Assembly (NCBI GenBank): GCA_947505055.1
Contig: CANNLO010000078.1
Span: forward strand, 1 to 15,140
Direction of reading: 5' to 3'
DNA: 15,140 bases
Source: Methylococcaceae bacterium
GTDB taxonomy: Bacteria > Pseudomonadota > Gammaproteobacteria > Methylococcales > Methylomonadaceae
Shown one piece after another: positions 8,383-15,071 of the stretch. How positions within the stretch are numbered: the first letter of the stretch is position 1; every line of letters starts with the position of its first letter. The notes below the pieces were generated by a model. It did not search any database, was not told where the DNA came from, and saw only the letters and a program-made list of their open reading frames with translations. The position numbers and the translations under genes were made by a program.

Positions 8383-8421
8383 AGAGAATGACTCCTTTTC
8401 GAGTTTATTAATTTAGCGCGT
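6508..8421 (-). repeat. Duplicated receptor unit, copy A
   Basis: The partner of the direct repeat at 3834-5747. The coding similarity ends at the VD codons (residues 624-625). Beyond this, copy A continues into its tail, whereas copy B has GATCAGCGTTAA. The short CAGCG match between the two at that point suggests that copy B lost the tail by a small deletion, though gain by copy A is not excluded. Confidence 0.85.
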
Positions 8422-8436
8422 AAATATAGACTGGCT

Positions 8437-10623
8437 TTAATCAGCAGCTGACAAGGCTAACATCGGCTTTACCCGCTTTTTGGCATATTGAATTAGCCCC
8501 TGCACGTCGAGAATTAAGGCCACATCACCACTCCCTAACACGGTAGCACCACCGATTCCATGAAGATTCTCAAATAGCTTGCCGAGTGGTTTAATGACGG
8601 TTTGATTTTCACCATGTAATTCGTCGACAACAAAACCGGCTTTCTCCTCACCAAAACGCACGACAACTAAACTTTCCCGTTGCGTATGGGTGTGTTTTTT
8701 ATTTTTATGGAAGAAGTCACCCAGGCGCAAATAAGGTAAAACATGGCCACGCAAATTGACATAATGTTGAACTTCATCAATTTGCCATTCTTCATTGCTC
8801 ATTTCGACACATTCTTCGACCATGCTCAGGGGTATGATGTAACGTTCTTTTTGAGCTTCGACCATAAATCCGTCAATAATCGCCAACGTTAAGGGCAAGT
8901 GTATGGTTACTATGGTGCCCAGTCCCAACTCACTGCTGACGGAAACGCTACCGCGTAAGGCTTCGATATTGCGCCTGACCACATCCATACCCACGCCTCG
9001 ACCGGACAGGTTACTGGCTTCTTCTTTGGTACTTAAACCAGGTTCGAAAATAAGATTATAAATTTCCGCTGTGCTGAGTACTTGATCCGGTTTAATCAAG
9101 CCCTTCGCTATCGCTTTGGCGACAATTTTTTCAGCATCGAGACCTCGGCCATCATCACTAATCTGGATTACAATACGGCCTGAGTCATGATAGGCATTAA
9201 GCTGTATGGTGCCTTTTTCAGATTTACCTGCTTGTACGCGCTCTGCAGGCGTTTCAATGCCATGATCGAGTGAGTTGCGCACCAAATGGGTCAGTGGATC
9301 GTTGATCTTTTCCACTACGGTTTTATCCAATTCAGCTTCACCGCCGGTGATTTGCAATTGAATTTGCTTGCCCAATTCTTTACTGACATCGTGAACTACG
9401 CGCTGGAAACGGGTAAATGTCTCGCCGATTTGCACCATGCGCAATTGCAAGGCAGTGTCGCGTATATCTTCCACCAGATGACTCATGGTCGAGGCAACCT
9501 CATCGACATCAGACAAGCCATGCTTATCGACCATCAGTCGCATCGCCGCACCTGAGATGACCAACTCACCAACCAAATTAATCAGATAGCCCAACTTCTC
9601 CGCATCCACTCGAATGTAATTGGCTTCCTTGTTGATTTGTTGTTTAACAGCTTCTTGTTTTTTCAGTGCCTGCTCTATAACCGGCTGCTGTAGAATATTT
9701 TTTTCTATTATCATTTCGCCGAGAGGTTTGGTCTCGACATTATCATCACGCTGTTCATCAAGCGTTTGCGCAACTTCTTTTTCAGTTAAAGCACCGATCT
9801 CGATCAACATTTCGCCGAGGCGTTTAAGCTGATCCTCCGGCAAATCCGTCAGTAATTGCAGATAGTGTTCTTGTCTTGAATTGGGCGGCAAGATATGAAT
9901 ATCACAATCATCTTCTGCAAACTCAAACACGTTTTCTATAGTCTTCTTTTCCGCATTGCTGTTAAAGGCTATTTTAAAATTGAGATAACAGTCTTCAGGA
10001 TTCATATCCTCAATACGAGGTTGCATCGGCTGAGTAATAATCACTTCATTAATTTTACCCAGCGTTTGCAGGTAACGAATAAACGACAGTGGGTCCATAC
10101 CATTGCGCAAGGCATTTTTTTTGAATGCCAGGCTGATAACCCAGTTATCGCTACTGTTAGTGGTATTAACATCCACTTCAAAATGATCTGCTTTTTCTGC
10201 TTGAGTCGATGGCATTCCACCCACCATAGTTGACTGGCCTGTTAACTGGGTAATCAGTAGCTGGCTCTGCTGTTGCAATTCTTCTGGTAAAGGTTCGTTT
10301 TCGTTGAAAAGAGTATGCTGAATTAACTGCGCCGTGTGGTCCTTACAGGCCAGTAATACTGACACCAGTTCGGCGTCAATCTGGCATTCGCAACCTCTAA
10401 CCTTGTCCAAGATAGTTTCGACTTCATGCGTAAAGGCAACCACGCTATCAAAACCAAACAGGCCCGCTGAGCCTTTAATGGTGTGCATCGCACGAAAAAT
10501 ACTGTTGATGCATTCGGCATCATCGGGCGTTTTATCCAAAACTAACAAGGCAGCTTCCATAGCTGTCAGTAACTCATCAACTTCCTGGGCAAACGTTTCA
10601 AGGGCGGGGTTAATATCACTCAT
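8437..10623 (-). CDS. cheA: Chemotaxis histidine kinase CheA
   Basis: A 728-residue CheA when started at ATG 10623; numbering here is from that start. The HPt domain (about 5-105) has the phosphorylated His47 in AMHTIKGSAG. Residues about 148-246 form the P2-like region seen in some proteobacterial CheAs. Then comes a tandem pair of 24-residue LGExxIE motifs (268-291 and 300-323), unusual for CheA. P3 dimerisation covers about 335-425; the ATPase has the N box (HLVRNSLDHGIE, about 446-457), G1 (DDGRGLD, 490-496), LIFEPGLSTKE, G2 (SGRGVGMD, 540-547) and G3 (GLGTIVTIHLP); the CheW-like P5 domain ends the protein. ATG 10623 overlaps the TGA of the STAS gene (ATGA), indicating translational coupling. 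A TTG at 10635 would add four residues but is less likely. CheA autophosphorylates and passes phosphate to CheY and CheB. Confidence 0.97.
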   Translation of the reverse strand: MSDINPALETFAQEVDELLTAMEAALLVLDKTPDDAECINSIFRAMHTIKGSAGLFGFDSVVAFTHEVETILDKVRGCECQIDAELVSVLLACKDHTAQLIQHTLFNENEPLPEELQQQSQLLITQLTGQSTMVGGMPSTQAEKADHFEVDVNTTNSSDNWVISLAFKKNALRNGMDPLSFIRYLQTLGKINEVIITQPMQPRIEDMNPEDCYLNFKIAFNSNAEKKTIENVFEFAEDDCDIHILPPNSRQEHYLQLLTDLPEDQLKRLGEMLIEIGALTEKEVAQTLDEQRDDNVETKPLGEMIIEKNILQQPVIEQALKKQEAVKQQINKEANYIRVDAEKLGYLINLVGELVISGAAMRLMVDKHGLSDVDEVASTMSHLVEDIRDTALQLRMVQIGETFTRFQRVVHDVSKELGKQIQLQITGGEAELDKTVVEKINDPLTHLVRNSLDHGIETPAERVQAGKSEKGTIQLNAYHDSGRIVIQISDDGRGLDAEKIVAKAIAKGLIKPDQVLSTAEIYNLIFEPGLSTKEEASNLSGRGVGMDVVRRNIEALRGSVSVSSELGLGTIVTIHLPLTLAIIDGFMVEAQKERYIIPLSMVEECVEMSNEEWQIDEVQHYVNLRGHVLPYLRLGDFFHKNKKHTHTQRESLVVVRFGEEKAGFVVDELHGENQTVIKPLGKLFENLHGIGGATVLGSGDVALILDVQGLIQYAKKRVKPMLALSAAD
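9655..9822 (-). other. Segment of cheA encoding an MshEN-like tandem repeat
   Basis: Each motif has 24 residues in the pattern RLGxxLIxxGxLxxxxVxxxLxxQ. The first begins RLGEMLIEIGALTE and ends LDEQ. The second begins PLGEMIIEKNIL and ends LKKQ, with Pro replacing Arg and Asn replacing the central Gly. They are separated by 8 residues. The pattern matches the c-di-GMP-binding MshEN motif of type II secretion/pilus ATPases as I recall it. Binding is not demonstrated, and the second motif is degenerate. Confidence 0.6.
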
Positions 10624-10952
10624 GACTTTTTCCAATTTGCGGGGATAACAATAGGATCGCCAAAATACATACCAAGTTTTAGCAGCTCCAAAACTTCAAT
10701 TACCGCTTCACTATGCCTTAACAAACGCAGGATAAAACCGCGTTGCTGTGCTTCGGTTTTCAGTAACAACAGCAACTGTAAACCGGCACTGTCTATTTCA
10801 TTCACCCCCGACAAATCAAGTTGCAGCTCCTGCGTACCCGAATGACAATGCCCCAGAAGCGTCTCCCGGAGCGATGCTGCGTTGTAAATAGTCATATCAT
10901 CCTTAATAGATAATTTGATGATGCCGTCGTTTTTCTTCTCTTTAGCGGTCAT
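10620..10952 (-). CDS. STAS-domain protein in the che operon
   Basis: A 110-residue single STAS domain, the fold of anti-sigma-factor antagonists such as SpoIIAA. The diagnostic segment is LDLSGVNEIDSAGLQLLLLL (about 46-65), with Ser55 at the position phosphorylated in SpoIIAA-type proteins. The protein is predicted cytosolic, with no membrane segment. The ATG at 10952 has GGAG (10958-10961) 5 bases upstream. It is 18 bases after cheY and overlaps the cheA start by 4 bases, so it is co-translated with cheA. STAS proteins occur beside cheA in other bacteria, but their role in chemotaxis is not settled. Neither a kinase nor a phosphatase for Ser55 is visible in the window. It could be a partner of a regulator elsewhere or modulate the array. 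Confidence 0.85.
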   Translation of the reverse strand: MTAKEKKNDGIIKLSIKDDMTIYNAASLRETLLGHCHSGTQELQLDLSGVNEIDSAGLQLLLLLKTEAQQRGFILRLLRHSEAVIEVLELLKLGMYFGDPIVIPANWKKS

Positions 10953-10970
10953 GACAACTCCTGTCTATGA

Positions 10971-11339
10971 TTAAGGCAGTACTAACTTGGCAATGGCGCC
11001 AAGTAAGATAGGCGGCTGAAAAGGTTTCGTCACCCAGGCTTTAGCACCTGCATCCTTGGCAGCTTGTTTTTTATCCGGTTCCATTTCTGTAGTCAACATG
11101 ATAATGGGGGTGAATTTATAATGGTCGAGCTGTTTAACTGCTTTAACAAAAGTAATGCCGTCCATAACGGGCATATTAATATCGCTAACGATCAGATGGA
11201 TTTTGATCCCCGTCAGTTTGCTGAGTGCGTCTTTACCATCGCACGCTTCGATTACGTCATAACCCGCCCCTTTTAGAGCAATACTAACCACTTGTCGCAT
11301 TGAAGCAGAGTCATCTACGATTAAAATTGTTTTAGCCAT
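10971..11339 (-). CDS. cheY: Chemotaxis response regulator CheY
   Basis: A 122-residue stand-alone receiver domain, the usual CheY length, with no output domain. Key residues are in place: Asp9 and Asp10 (ILIVDDSASMRQ), phosphoacceptor Asp53 (LIVSDINMPVMDG), Thr83 (MLTTE) and Lys105 (WVTKPF). When phosphorylated by CheA it should bind the flagellar switch, or a pilus motor if the system controls twitching. The position between the CheZ-like gene and STAS-cheA supports the chemotaxis role. The start is ATG, with no obvious Shine-Dalgarno in the AT-rich 54-base gap upstream, so expression may rely on coupling or on an unrecognised leader. Confidence 0.93.
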   Translation of the reverse strand: MAKTILIVDDSASMRQVVSIALKGAGYDVIEACDGKDALSKLTGIKIHLIVSDINMPVMDGITFVKAVKQLDHYKFTPIIMLTTEMEPDKKQAAKDAGAKAWVTKPFQPPILLGAIAKLVLP

Positions 11340-11393
11340 AAGTTAAAATCTATATTTGGGTTAATAATGCTATGCCTGATAGACTGAGCATCG

Positions 11394-12287
11394 TTAAAAA
11401 AAAGTCAAGTCGTCCGATTCACGCTCAGTCTGCGAATTAACAGACTTATAGTTTTCTTCAATATGTTCTATAGCGGCATCGACTTGCAACATACTGCCAT
11501 CACGATGACTGCCTTGTTGCTGGATAGTTTCAATGGTTTTTTGCAGATTAAGCAGATTATTTTCTACTTGCGTTAGGATTTGGCTGACTCTGTCCTGAAA
11601 CTGCAAGGCCACCAGCACGTTGTTGATCTCGGCACAGATTTGCTCGGCGTTGGTTCTCAACGCATCCACATTATAGCGATAATGGCTCAGCGCCAGACTC
11701 AAGTAAGACAAGGTTTGATTGATATTGGCTTCTGCCTGCAACAGGTATGAATCAGCAACGCCATTAGGTTCTAGTTGCTGGATGTGTCTGAGCGTTTCCA
11801 GTACCGGTTGCAGCAAATTACGACTAGTATCGAGCACACCGTCCAGGTGAAAATTCTGCCTGTCTATCGTGGTATCGGTGCTGTCAACAATCTGCTGCAG
11901 TTCGCTGACCATGACGGAAAAACGACTGCTCAGCGAGATGATTTCCTGCTCGGTATGTTCGCGCGATACCATGACCTGTTGTGACAGTATCGGGCTGATG
12001 GTCAGCAATAAACGCTCCAGTTCGGTAGTATAAGCCGCAACGGCATTGATCTTACTGCTTTCATCCTGCACCCAACGCGCATTAAGTTGCTCCAACGCCT
12101 GTAGATGGTGCTGCCATAAAAACAGGCCGCTACCCACCCCGCAACATGTCAGTAGTAAACTGCCCTCGACGACAGGCAGCGTAGCTCCGTATTGCCAGAT
12201 CACGATAATTCCACCCAACATAACCGGCAACGCAGCGAGTAAACAATATAACAACTTGCTGTCGTAGACATTTTGATGTTCTGACAT
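11394..12287 (-). CDS. Membrane-anchored CheZ-like protein, candidate CheY-P phosphatase
   Basis: A 297-residue protein when started at ATG 12287 (numbering from there); TTG 12299 would add four residues, but GGGGGG just before the ATG can serve as its ribosome site. Two hydrophobic helices lie at about 12-32 and 42-58, followed by a long helical, probably coiled-coil cytoplasmic region. Near its end it has VALQFQDRVSQIL, with Asp232 and Gln236. In CheZ the catalytic segment is DFQDLTGQVI, with Asp143 and Gln147, the same FQDxxxQ spacing. The C-terminus, ESDDLTFF, is acidic then hydrophobic like the CheY-binding tail of CheZ. It sits directly upstream of cheY and leads the operon. Phosphatase activity is inferred. 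It could instead be a receptor-like protein without a signalling hairpin, since no MCP tip sequence is present. Confidence 0.7.
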   Translation of the reverse strand: MSEHQNVYDSKLLYCLLAALPVMLGGIIVIWQYGATLPVVEGSLLLTCCGVGSGLFLWQHHLQALEQLNARWVQDESSKINAVAAYTTELERLLLTISPILSQQVMVSREHTEQEIISLSSRFSVMVSELQQIVDSTDTTIDRQNFHLDGVLDTSRNLLQPVLETLRHIQQLEPNGVADSYLLQAEANINQTLSYLSLALSHYRYNVDALRTNAEQICAEINNVLVALQFQDRVSQILTQVENNLLNLQKTIETIQQQGSHRDGSMLQVDAAIEHIEENYKSVNSQTERESDDLTFF

Positions 12288-12402
12288 TAAACCCCCCAAA
12301 TTCCCTATGATTATGTACAGTCTAGTACGAATTGATACTTAGTTCTATCCTAAATCTATTGACAAGTGTCGTTTTTTATCTAACTTAACTGAGGGCCTTT
12401 TT
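12288..12402. promoter_or_regulatory. Divergent intergenic region, presumed promoters
   Basis: The minus-strand che operon and plus-strand cheRDB diverge here. TTGACA (12359-12364) is a perfect -35 match on the plus strand, with a poor -10 (TAACTT, 12381-12386) at 16 bases. The same spot reads TTGTCA on the minus strand, with a weak TAAGTA about 18 bases on. I see no flagellar sigma-28 -10 box (GCCGATAA). The region must hold the promoters by position, but the boxes named are weak. Confidence 0.3.
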
Positions 12403-12495
12403 ATCAGCCTTGAACCGATCAGCGCCGACGAGTTTGCCCATTTCAGGCGCCTTATTTACGATCATGCCGGCATCGCGCTCGCGTCGGAAAAAAAA
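12403..12495 (+). pseudogene. cheR: Out-of-frame 5' part of cheR
   Basis: In the frame starting at 12403 this reads ISLEPISADEFAHFRRLIYD and on to AGIALASEKK, which corresponds to the CheR N-terminus (E. coli: DAHFRRISQLIYQRAGIVLA). It is followed by eight As (12488-12495). The remainder of cheR lies one frame off, and a ninth A would give SEKKIMVASRL and join the two. The frame is open from 12343 but has no ATG, GTG or TTG. GAGGG (12391-12395) stands 7 bases before ATC 12403, so the original start may have been there. Confidence 0.8.
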
Positions 12496-12497
12496 TC

Positions 12498-13214
12498 ATG
12501 GTAGCCAGTCGCTTGGCCAAGCGTTTATTGCATTATGACTTGCAGTCTTACGGGCAATATTACCAATTGCTGAATGCCGGCCTACATCCCCAGGAATTTC
12601 AGTTGATGGTTAATATACTGACCGCCAATGAAACCTATTTTTTCCGCGAACCCAAACATTTTGATTTTCTCATGCAGCAGATTATCAAGCCCTGGCGAGG
12701 CGATCACTTTCGCTTATGGAGCGCGGCCAGTTCTACCGGCGAAGAAAGTTATTCTATCGGCATGACCCTGGCCGAGGGACTGGGCATGAGGTCTTGGGAA
12801 ATTTTCGGCTCCGACGTCAATACTGAGGTAGTGGAAACCGCTAGAAAAGGCGTTTATTTGCTGGACAGACTGGATAATATGGACCAGCACTATCTGGATA
12901 AATATTGCCTGAAAGGGGTGCGTTCACAAGACGGCTATTTTCGCGTCGATGAAAAAATAAGAAACCGGGTCAGTTTTGACCAACTCAACCTTAAAACCAC
13001 GCTACCCAGAAGCCTGGGGCAATTTGATGTAATTTTTCTACGCAATGTGTTGATTTATTTTGACACCGAGACGAAACAAGACATCGTGCAGCGCGTCATT
13101 TCGGCGCTAAGGCCGGGCGGCTATTTTTTTATCAGCCATTCGGAAACCCTGCACCGTATTAAAACCGAATTGGCGATGATCACACCTTCGATTTATCAAA
13201 AGCCATGCAAATAG
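12498..13214 (+). CDS. cheR: Chemotaxis methyltransferase CheR, N-terminus out of frame
   Basis: The in-frame part gives 238 residues, against about 270-290 for full CheR. CheR transfers methyl groups from S-adenosylmethionine to receptor glutamates. Visible are the positively charged helix MVASRLAKRL, the TANETYFFRE segment (42-51), the SAM site WSAASSTGEESYS (74-86), GSDVNTEVVETA (104-115), RNVLIYF (182-188), and the beta-subdomain region (about 133-157) where tethered CheRs bind the receptor pentapeptide. About 31 conserved N-terminal residues are encoded just upstream, one frame off across the 8-A run. Translation from ATG 12498 would leave a protein lacking the first helix; GGA at 12486-12488 is only a poor ribosome site. 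The stop overlaps the cheD start by 10 bases. It may be a true mutation, an assembly error or a slippage site. Confidence 0.85.
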   Translation: MVASRLAKRLLHYDLQSYGQYYQLLNAGLHPQEFQLMVNILTANETYFFREPKHFDFLMQQIIKPWRGDHFRLWSAASSTGEESYSIGMTLAEGLGMRSWEIFGSDVNTEVVETARKGVYLLDRLDNMDQHYLDKYCLKGVRSQDGYFRVDEKIRNRVSFDQLNLKTTLPRSLGQFDVIFLRNVLIYFDTETKQDIVQRVISALRPGGYFFISHSETLHRIKTELAMITPSIYQKPCK

Positions 13215-13798
13215 CACATTACCATGAACTGCCACGTATCGTCATCGATCCCGGCGAAAGTTATGTGACACGGAAGGATGAGATTATTTCTACCTTGCTG
13301 GGCTCCTGCGTCGCGGCATGTTTGTATGATCCTGTTAACCAGGTGATCGGCATGAATCATTTCCTACTCGCCCAGCAGCATCCTGCCCACAACTCGGCCT
13401 TGTTGTCTACCGAAGGCGGGCGCTATGGCATCCATGCGATGGAGTTGCTGATCAATCAGATGTTAAAACAGGGCGCGCAACGCTTGCATCTAAAAGCCAA
13501 AGCCTTTGGCGGCGGCGATGTGCTGAACCATCACTCGCACGGCAGGGCATCGATAGGCGCGATTAACTGCGAATTCATCAAGACCTTTTTAAAAACTGAA
13601 CATATCCCGTTGGTAGCCTCAGGCTTGGGCGGCGACATAGGGCGCAATATTTTTTTTCTGGCCAGTGATTTTTCGGTCTATGTCAAAAGTATTGAACACG
13701 CAGAAGAGCAGGCTGTTATTGAAGTGGAACAGCGTTTCTTGAATAAGAATATATCCCATCCTACCCCTACACCTGAGGATCAGGCTGATTTCTGGTAG
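13205..13798 (+). CDS. cheD: Chemoreceptor glutamine deamidase CheD
   Basis: A 197-residue CheD, which converts specific receptor glutamines to glutamates and so creates methylation sites. The catalytic cysteine is Cys35 in LLGSCVAACLYD, and the histidine is His52 in GMNHFLL. Their 17-residue spacing equals Cys27-His44 of the Thermotoga enzyme. Further family marks are the GGRYGIHAMELLINQM helix and KAFGGGDVL. The ATG lies inside the end of cheR (10-base overlap), so it is translationally coupled; no separate ribosome site is clear. The C-terminus has about 25 extra residues, Pro/Thr-rich and ending QADFW, of unknown role. No cheC is visible, so the CheC-CheD feedback known from Bacillus is not supported here. 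Confidence 0.95.
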   Translation: MQIAHYHELPRIVIDPGESYVTRKDEIISTLLGSCVAACLYDPVNQVIGMNHFLLAQQHPAHNSALLSTEGGRYGIHAMELLINQMLKQGAQRLHLKAKAFGGGDVLNHHSHGRASIGAINCEFIKTFLKTEHIPLVASGLGGDIGRNIFFLASDFSVYVKSIEHAEEQAVIEVEQRFLNKNISHPTPTPEDQADFW

Positions 13799-13847
13799 TC
13801 TAAAGCTGGCAAGATAAGCACATACAATCAATTTATAAATATAAAAT

Positions 13848-14939
13848 ATGGCAAAAGAAATTAAAGTATTGATAGTCGATGATTCCGCCGTGGTTCGGCA
13901 GGTCTTGACCGGTTTACTGGACGGTGTATCAGGTATCAAAGTTATAGGCGCTGCGCCTGATCCCATTTTTGCAATGAAGCGCATGGAAACCGACTGGCCC
14001 GATGTAATTGTTCTGGACATTGAAATGCCACGCATGGACGGCGTAACTTTTCTTAAAAAATTGATGAGCGAGCATCCGACGCCCGTGGTCATTTGTTCGA
14101 CCTTGACCGAAAGAGGCGCGGAAGTGACAATGCAGGCCATGAGCGCCGGAGCGGTCGACATTATCACCAAACCGAAGGTCAACCTGCGTAATTTTTTGCA
14201 AGAATCCAGAGCCAATATTATTGACATCATCAAGGCTGCTGCGGCGTCCAGACCACGAACCATCAAAGCTGCCCCGGCTGCGCCTACGCATGTCGCTGCC
14301 GGTACAGAAAGTCTATTTTCCGCCAGCACGCCCAAGCCGATGATTCTCACAACGGATCGGGTTATCGTGATTGGAACCTCGACCGGCGGCACCCAAGCAC
14401 TGGAATATCTGTTCACCCAATTGCCGCGCACTGCCCCGCCGATTGTCGTCGTACAGCACATGCCGGAACATTTTACCGCTGCTTTTGCTAAACGACTGGA
14501 CGGGATCTGTCAGGTATCGATAAAGGAAGCCGTACATAATGATCGGGTTTTGCCCGGCACGGTTTTAATCGCGCCCGGCGGCAAGCACATGTTGCTACAA
14601 CGTAGCGGAGCCCAGTATCGGGTTGAGGTCAAGGACGGCCCACTGGTAAGTAGACACCGCCCTTCGGTTGACGTGTTGTTTCGATCCAGCGCACAAACTG
14701 CAGGGTCTAATGCGATAGGCATTATTATGACCGGCATGGGCGATGACGGTGCACACGGCATGAAAGAGATGCATGATACCGGCGCTTTAACTATTGCGCA
14801 GGATGAAGCCAGTTGTGTGGTCTATGGCATGCCCAAGGAAGCAGTCAAGCTGGGTGGTGTTGATGGTATTTTGCCTTTGTCAGCACTTCCTCAGCTAATT
14901 ATGCATGCACCAACCCGTGCACTATTTAAAAATAGCTAA
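13848..14939 (+). CDS. cheB: Chemotaxis methylesterase/deamidase CheB
   Basis: A 363-residue response regulator and methylesterase that removes receptor methyl groups and deamidates glutamines when phosphorylated by CheA. The N-terminal receiver (about 4-125) has Asp11, Asp12, phosphoacceptor Asp57 ([11 protein letters not shown]) and Lys109. An Ala/Pro-rich linker spans about 130-168. The esterase domain has Ser178 (IGTSTGG), His204 (VVQHMP) and Asp300 ([10 protein letters not shown]), the spacing of the Salmonella triad Ser164/His190/Asp286. The protein appears complete. It starts 49 bases after cheD at an ATG preceded by an AT-rich leader with no clear Shine-Dalgarno. It is the last gene of the plus-strand adaptation group, followed by a hairpin cluster. 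Confidence 0.97.
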   Translation: MAKEIKVLIVDDSAVVRQVLTGLLDGVSGIKVIGAAPDPIFAMKRMETDWPDVIVLDIEMPRMDGVTFLKKLMSEHPTPVVICSTLTERGAEVTMQAMSAGAVDIITKPKVNLRNFLQESRANIIDIIKAAAASRPRTIKAAPAAPTHVAAGTESLFSASTPKPMILTTDRVIVIGTSTGGTQALEYLFTQLPRTAPPIVVVQHMPEHFTAAFAKRLDGICQVSIKEAVHNDRVLPGTVLIAPGGKHMLLQRSGAQYRVEVKDGPLVSRHRPSVDVLFRSSAQTAGSNAIGIIMTGMGDDGAHGMKEMHDTGALTIAQDEASCVVYGMPKEAVKLGGVDGILPLSALPQLIMHAPTRALFKNS

Positions 14940-15001
14940 CTAAATTACCAAACAACTAAAGCTTTCATAACGTCAAGAAAATCAGATGATACACTAAACA
15001 A

Positions 15002-15025
15002 CCACCAGCTAAAGCTGGTGGGTTT
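15002..15025 (+). terminator. Hairpin after cheB, possible terminator
   Basis: A perfect 8-bp stem, CCACCAGC-TAAA-GCTGGTGG (15002-15021), is followed by GTTTGAGTT. It stands 62 bases past the cheB stop. The stem is G+C-rich enough for a rho-independent terminator, but the T-run is short and broken, so it could equally be a structural element of the hairpin block. Confidence 0.4.
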
Positions 15026-15071
15026 GAGTTACGGACTGGAAGTCCGGATACGCATCGACTTAACGATGCGT
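15002..15071. repeat. Block of three consecutive hairpins
   Basis: Three perfect inverted repeats follow one another within 70 bases: 15002-15021 (8-bp stem, loop TAAA), 15032-15046 (CGGACT-GGA-AGTCCG), and 15050-15071 (ACGCATCG-ACTTAA-CGATGCGT, then CTTTGTT). Such packed short stems are typical of IS200/IS605-type subterminal ends and related non-autonomous palindromic elements. No tnpA or tnpB is visible. The remaining 69 bases to the window edge show nothing I can identify. Confidence 0.5.

Noticed and set aside
10624..10635. TTG start at 10635 for CheA
   Set aside because: The ATG at 10623 overlaps the STAS stop in the usual ATGA coupling arrangement and puts the HPt histidine at residue 47, close to its place in E. 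coli CheA (48).
12410..12505. TTG at 12410 as the true cheR start
   Set aside because: It is in a third frame whose translation does not resemble CheR; only the frame of 12403 gives the conserved N-terminal residues.
13730..13798. CheD C-terminal QADFW as a CheR/CheB tether
   Set aside because: It does not fit the aromatic-x-x-aromatic ending of tether peptides, and CheD is not a receptor.
13619..14461. A 280-residue open frame on the minus strand across the end of cheD and the start of cheB
   Set aside because: It lies opposite two well-supported genes, has no recognisable domain and no ribosome site, and is explained by their codon pattern.
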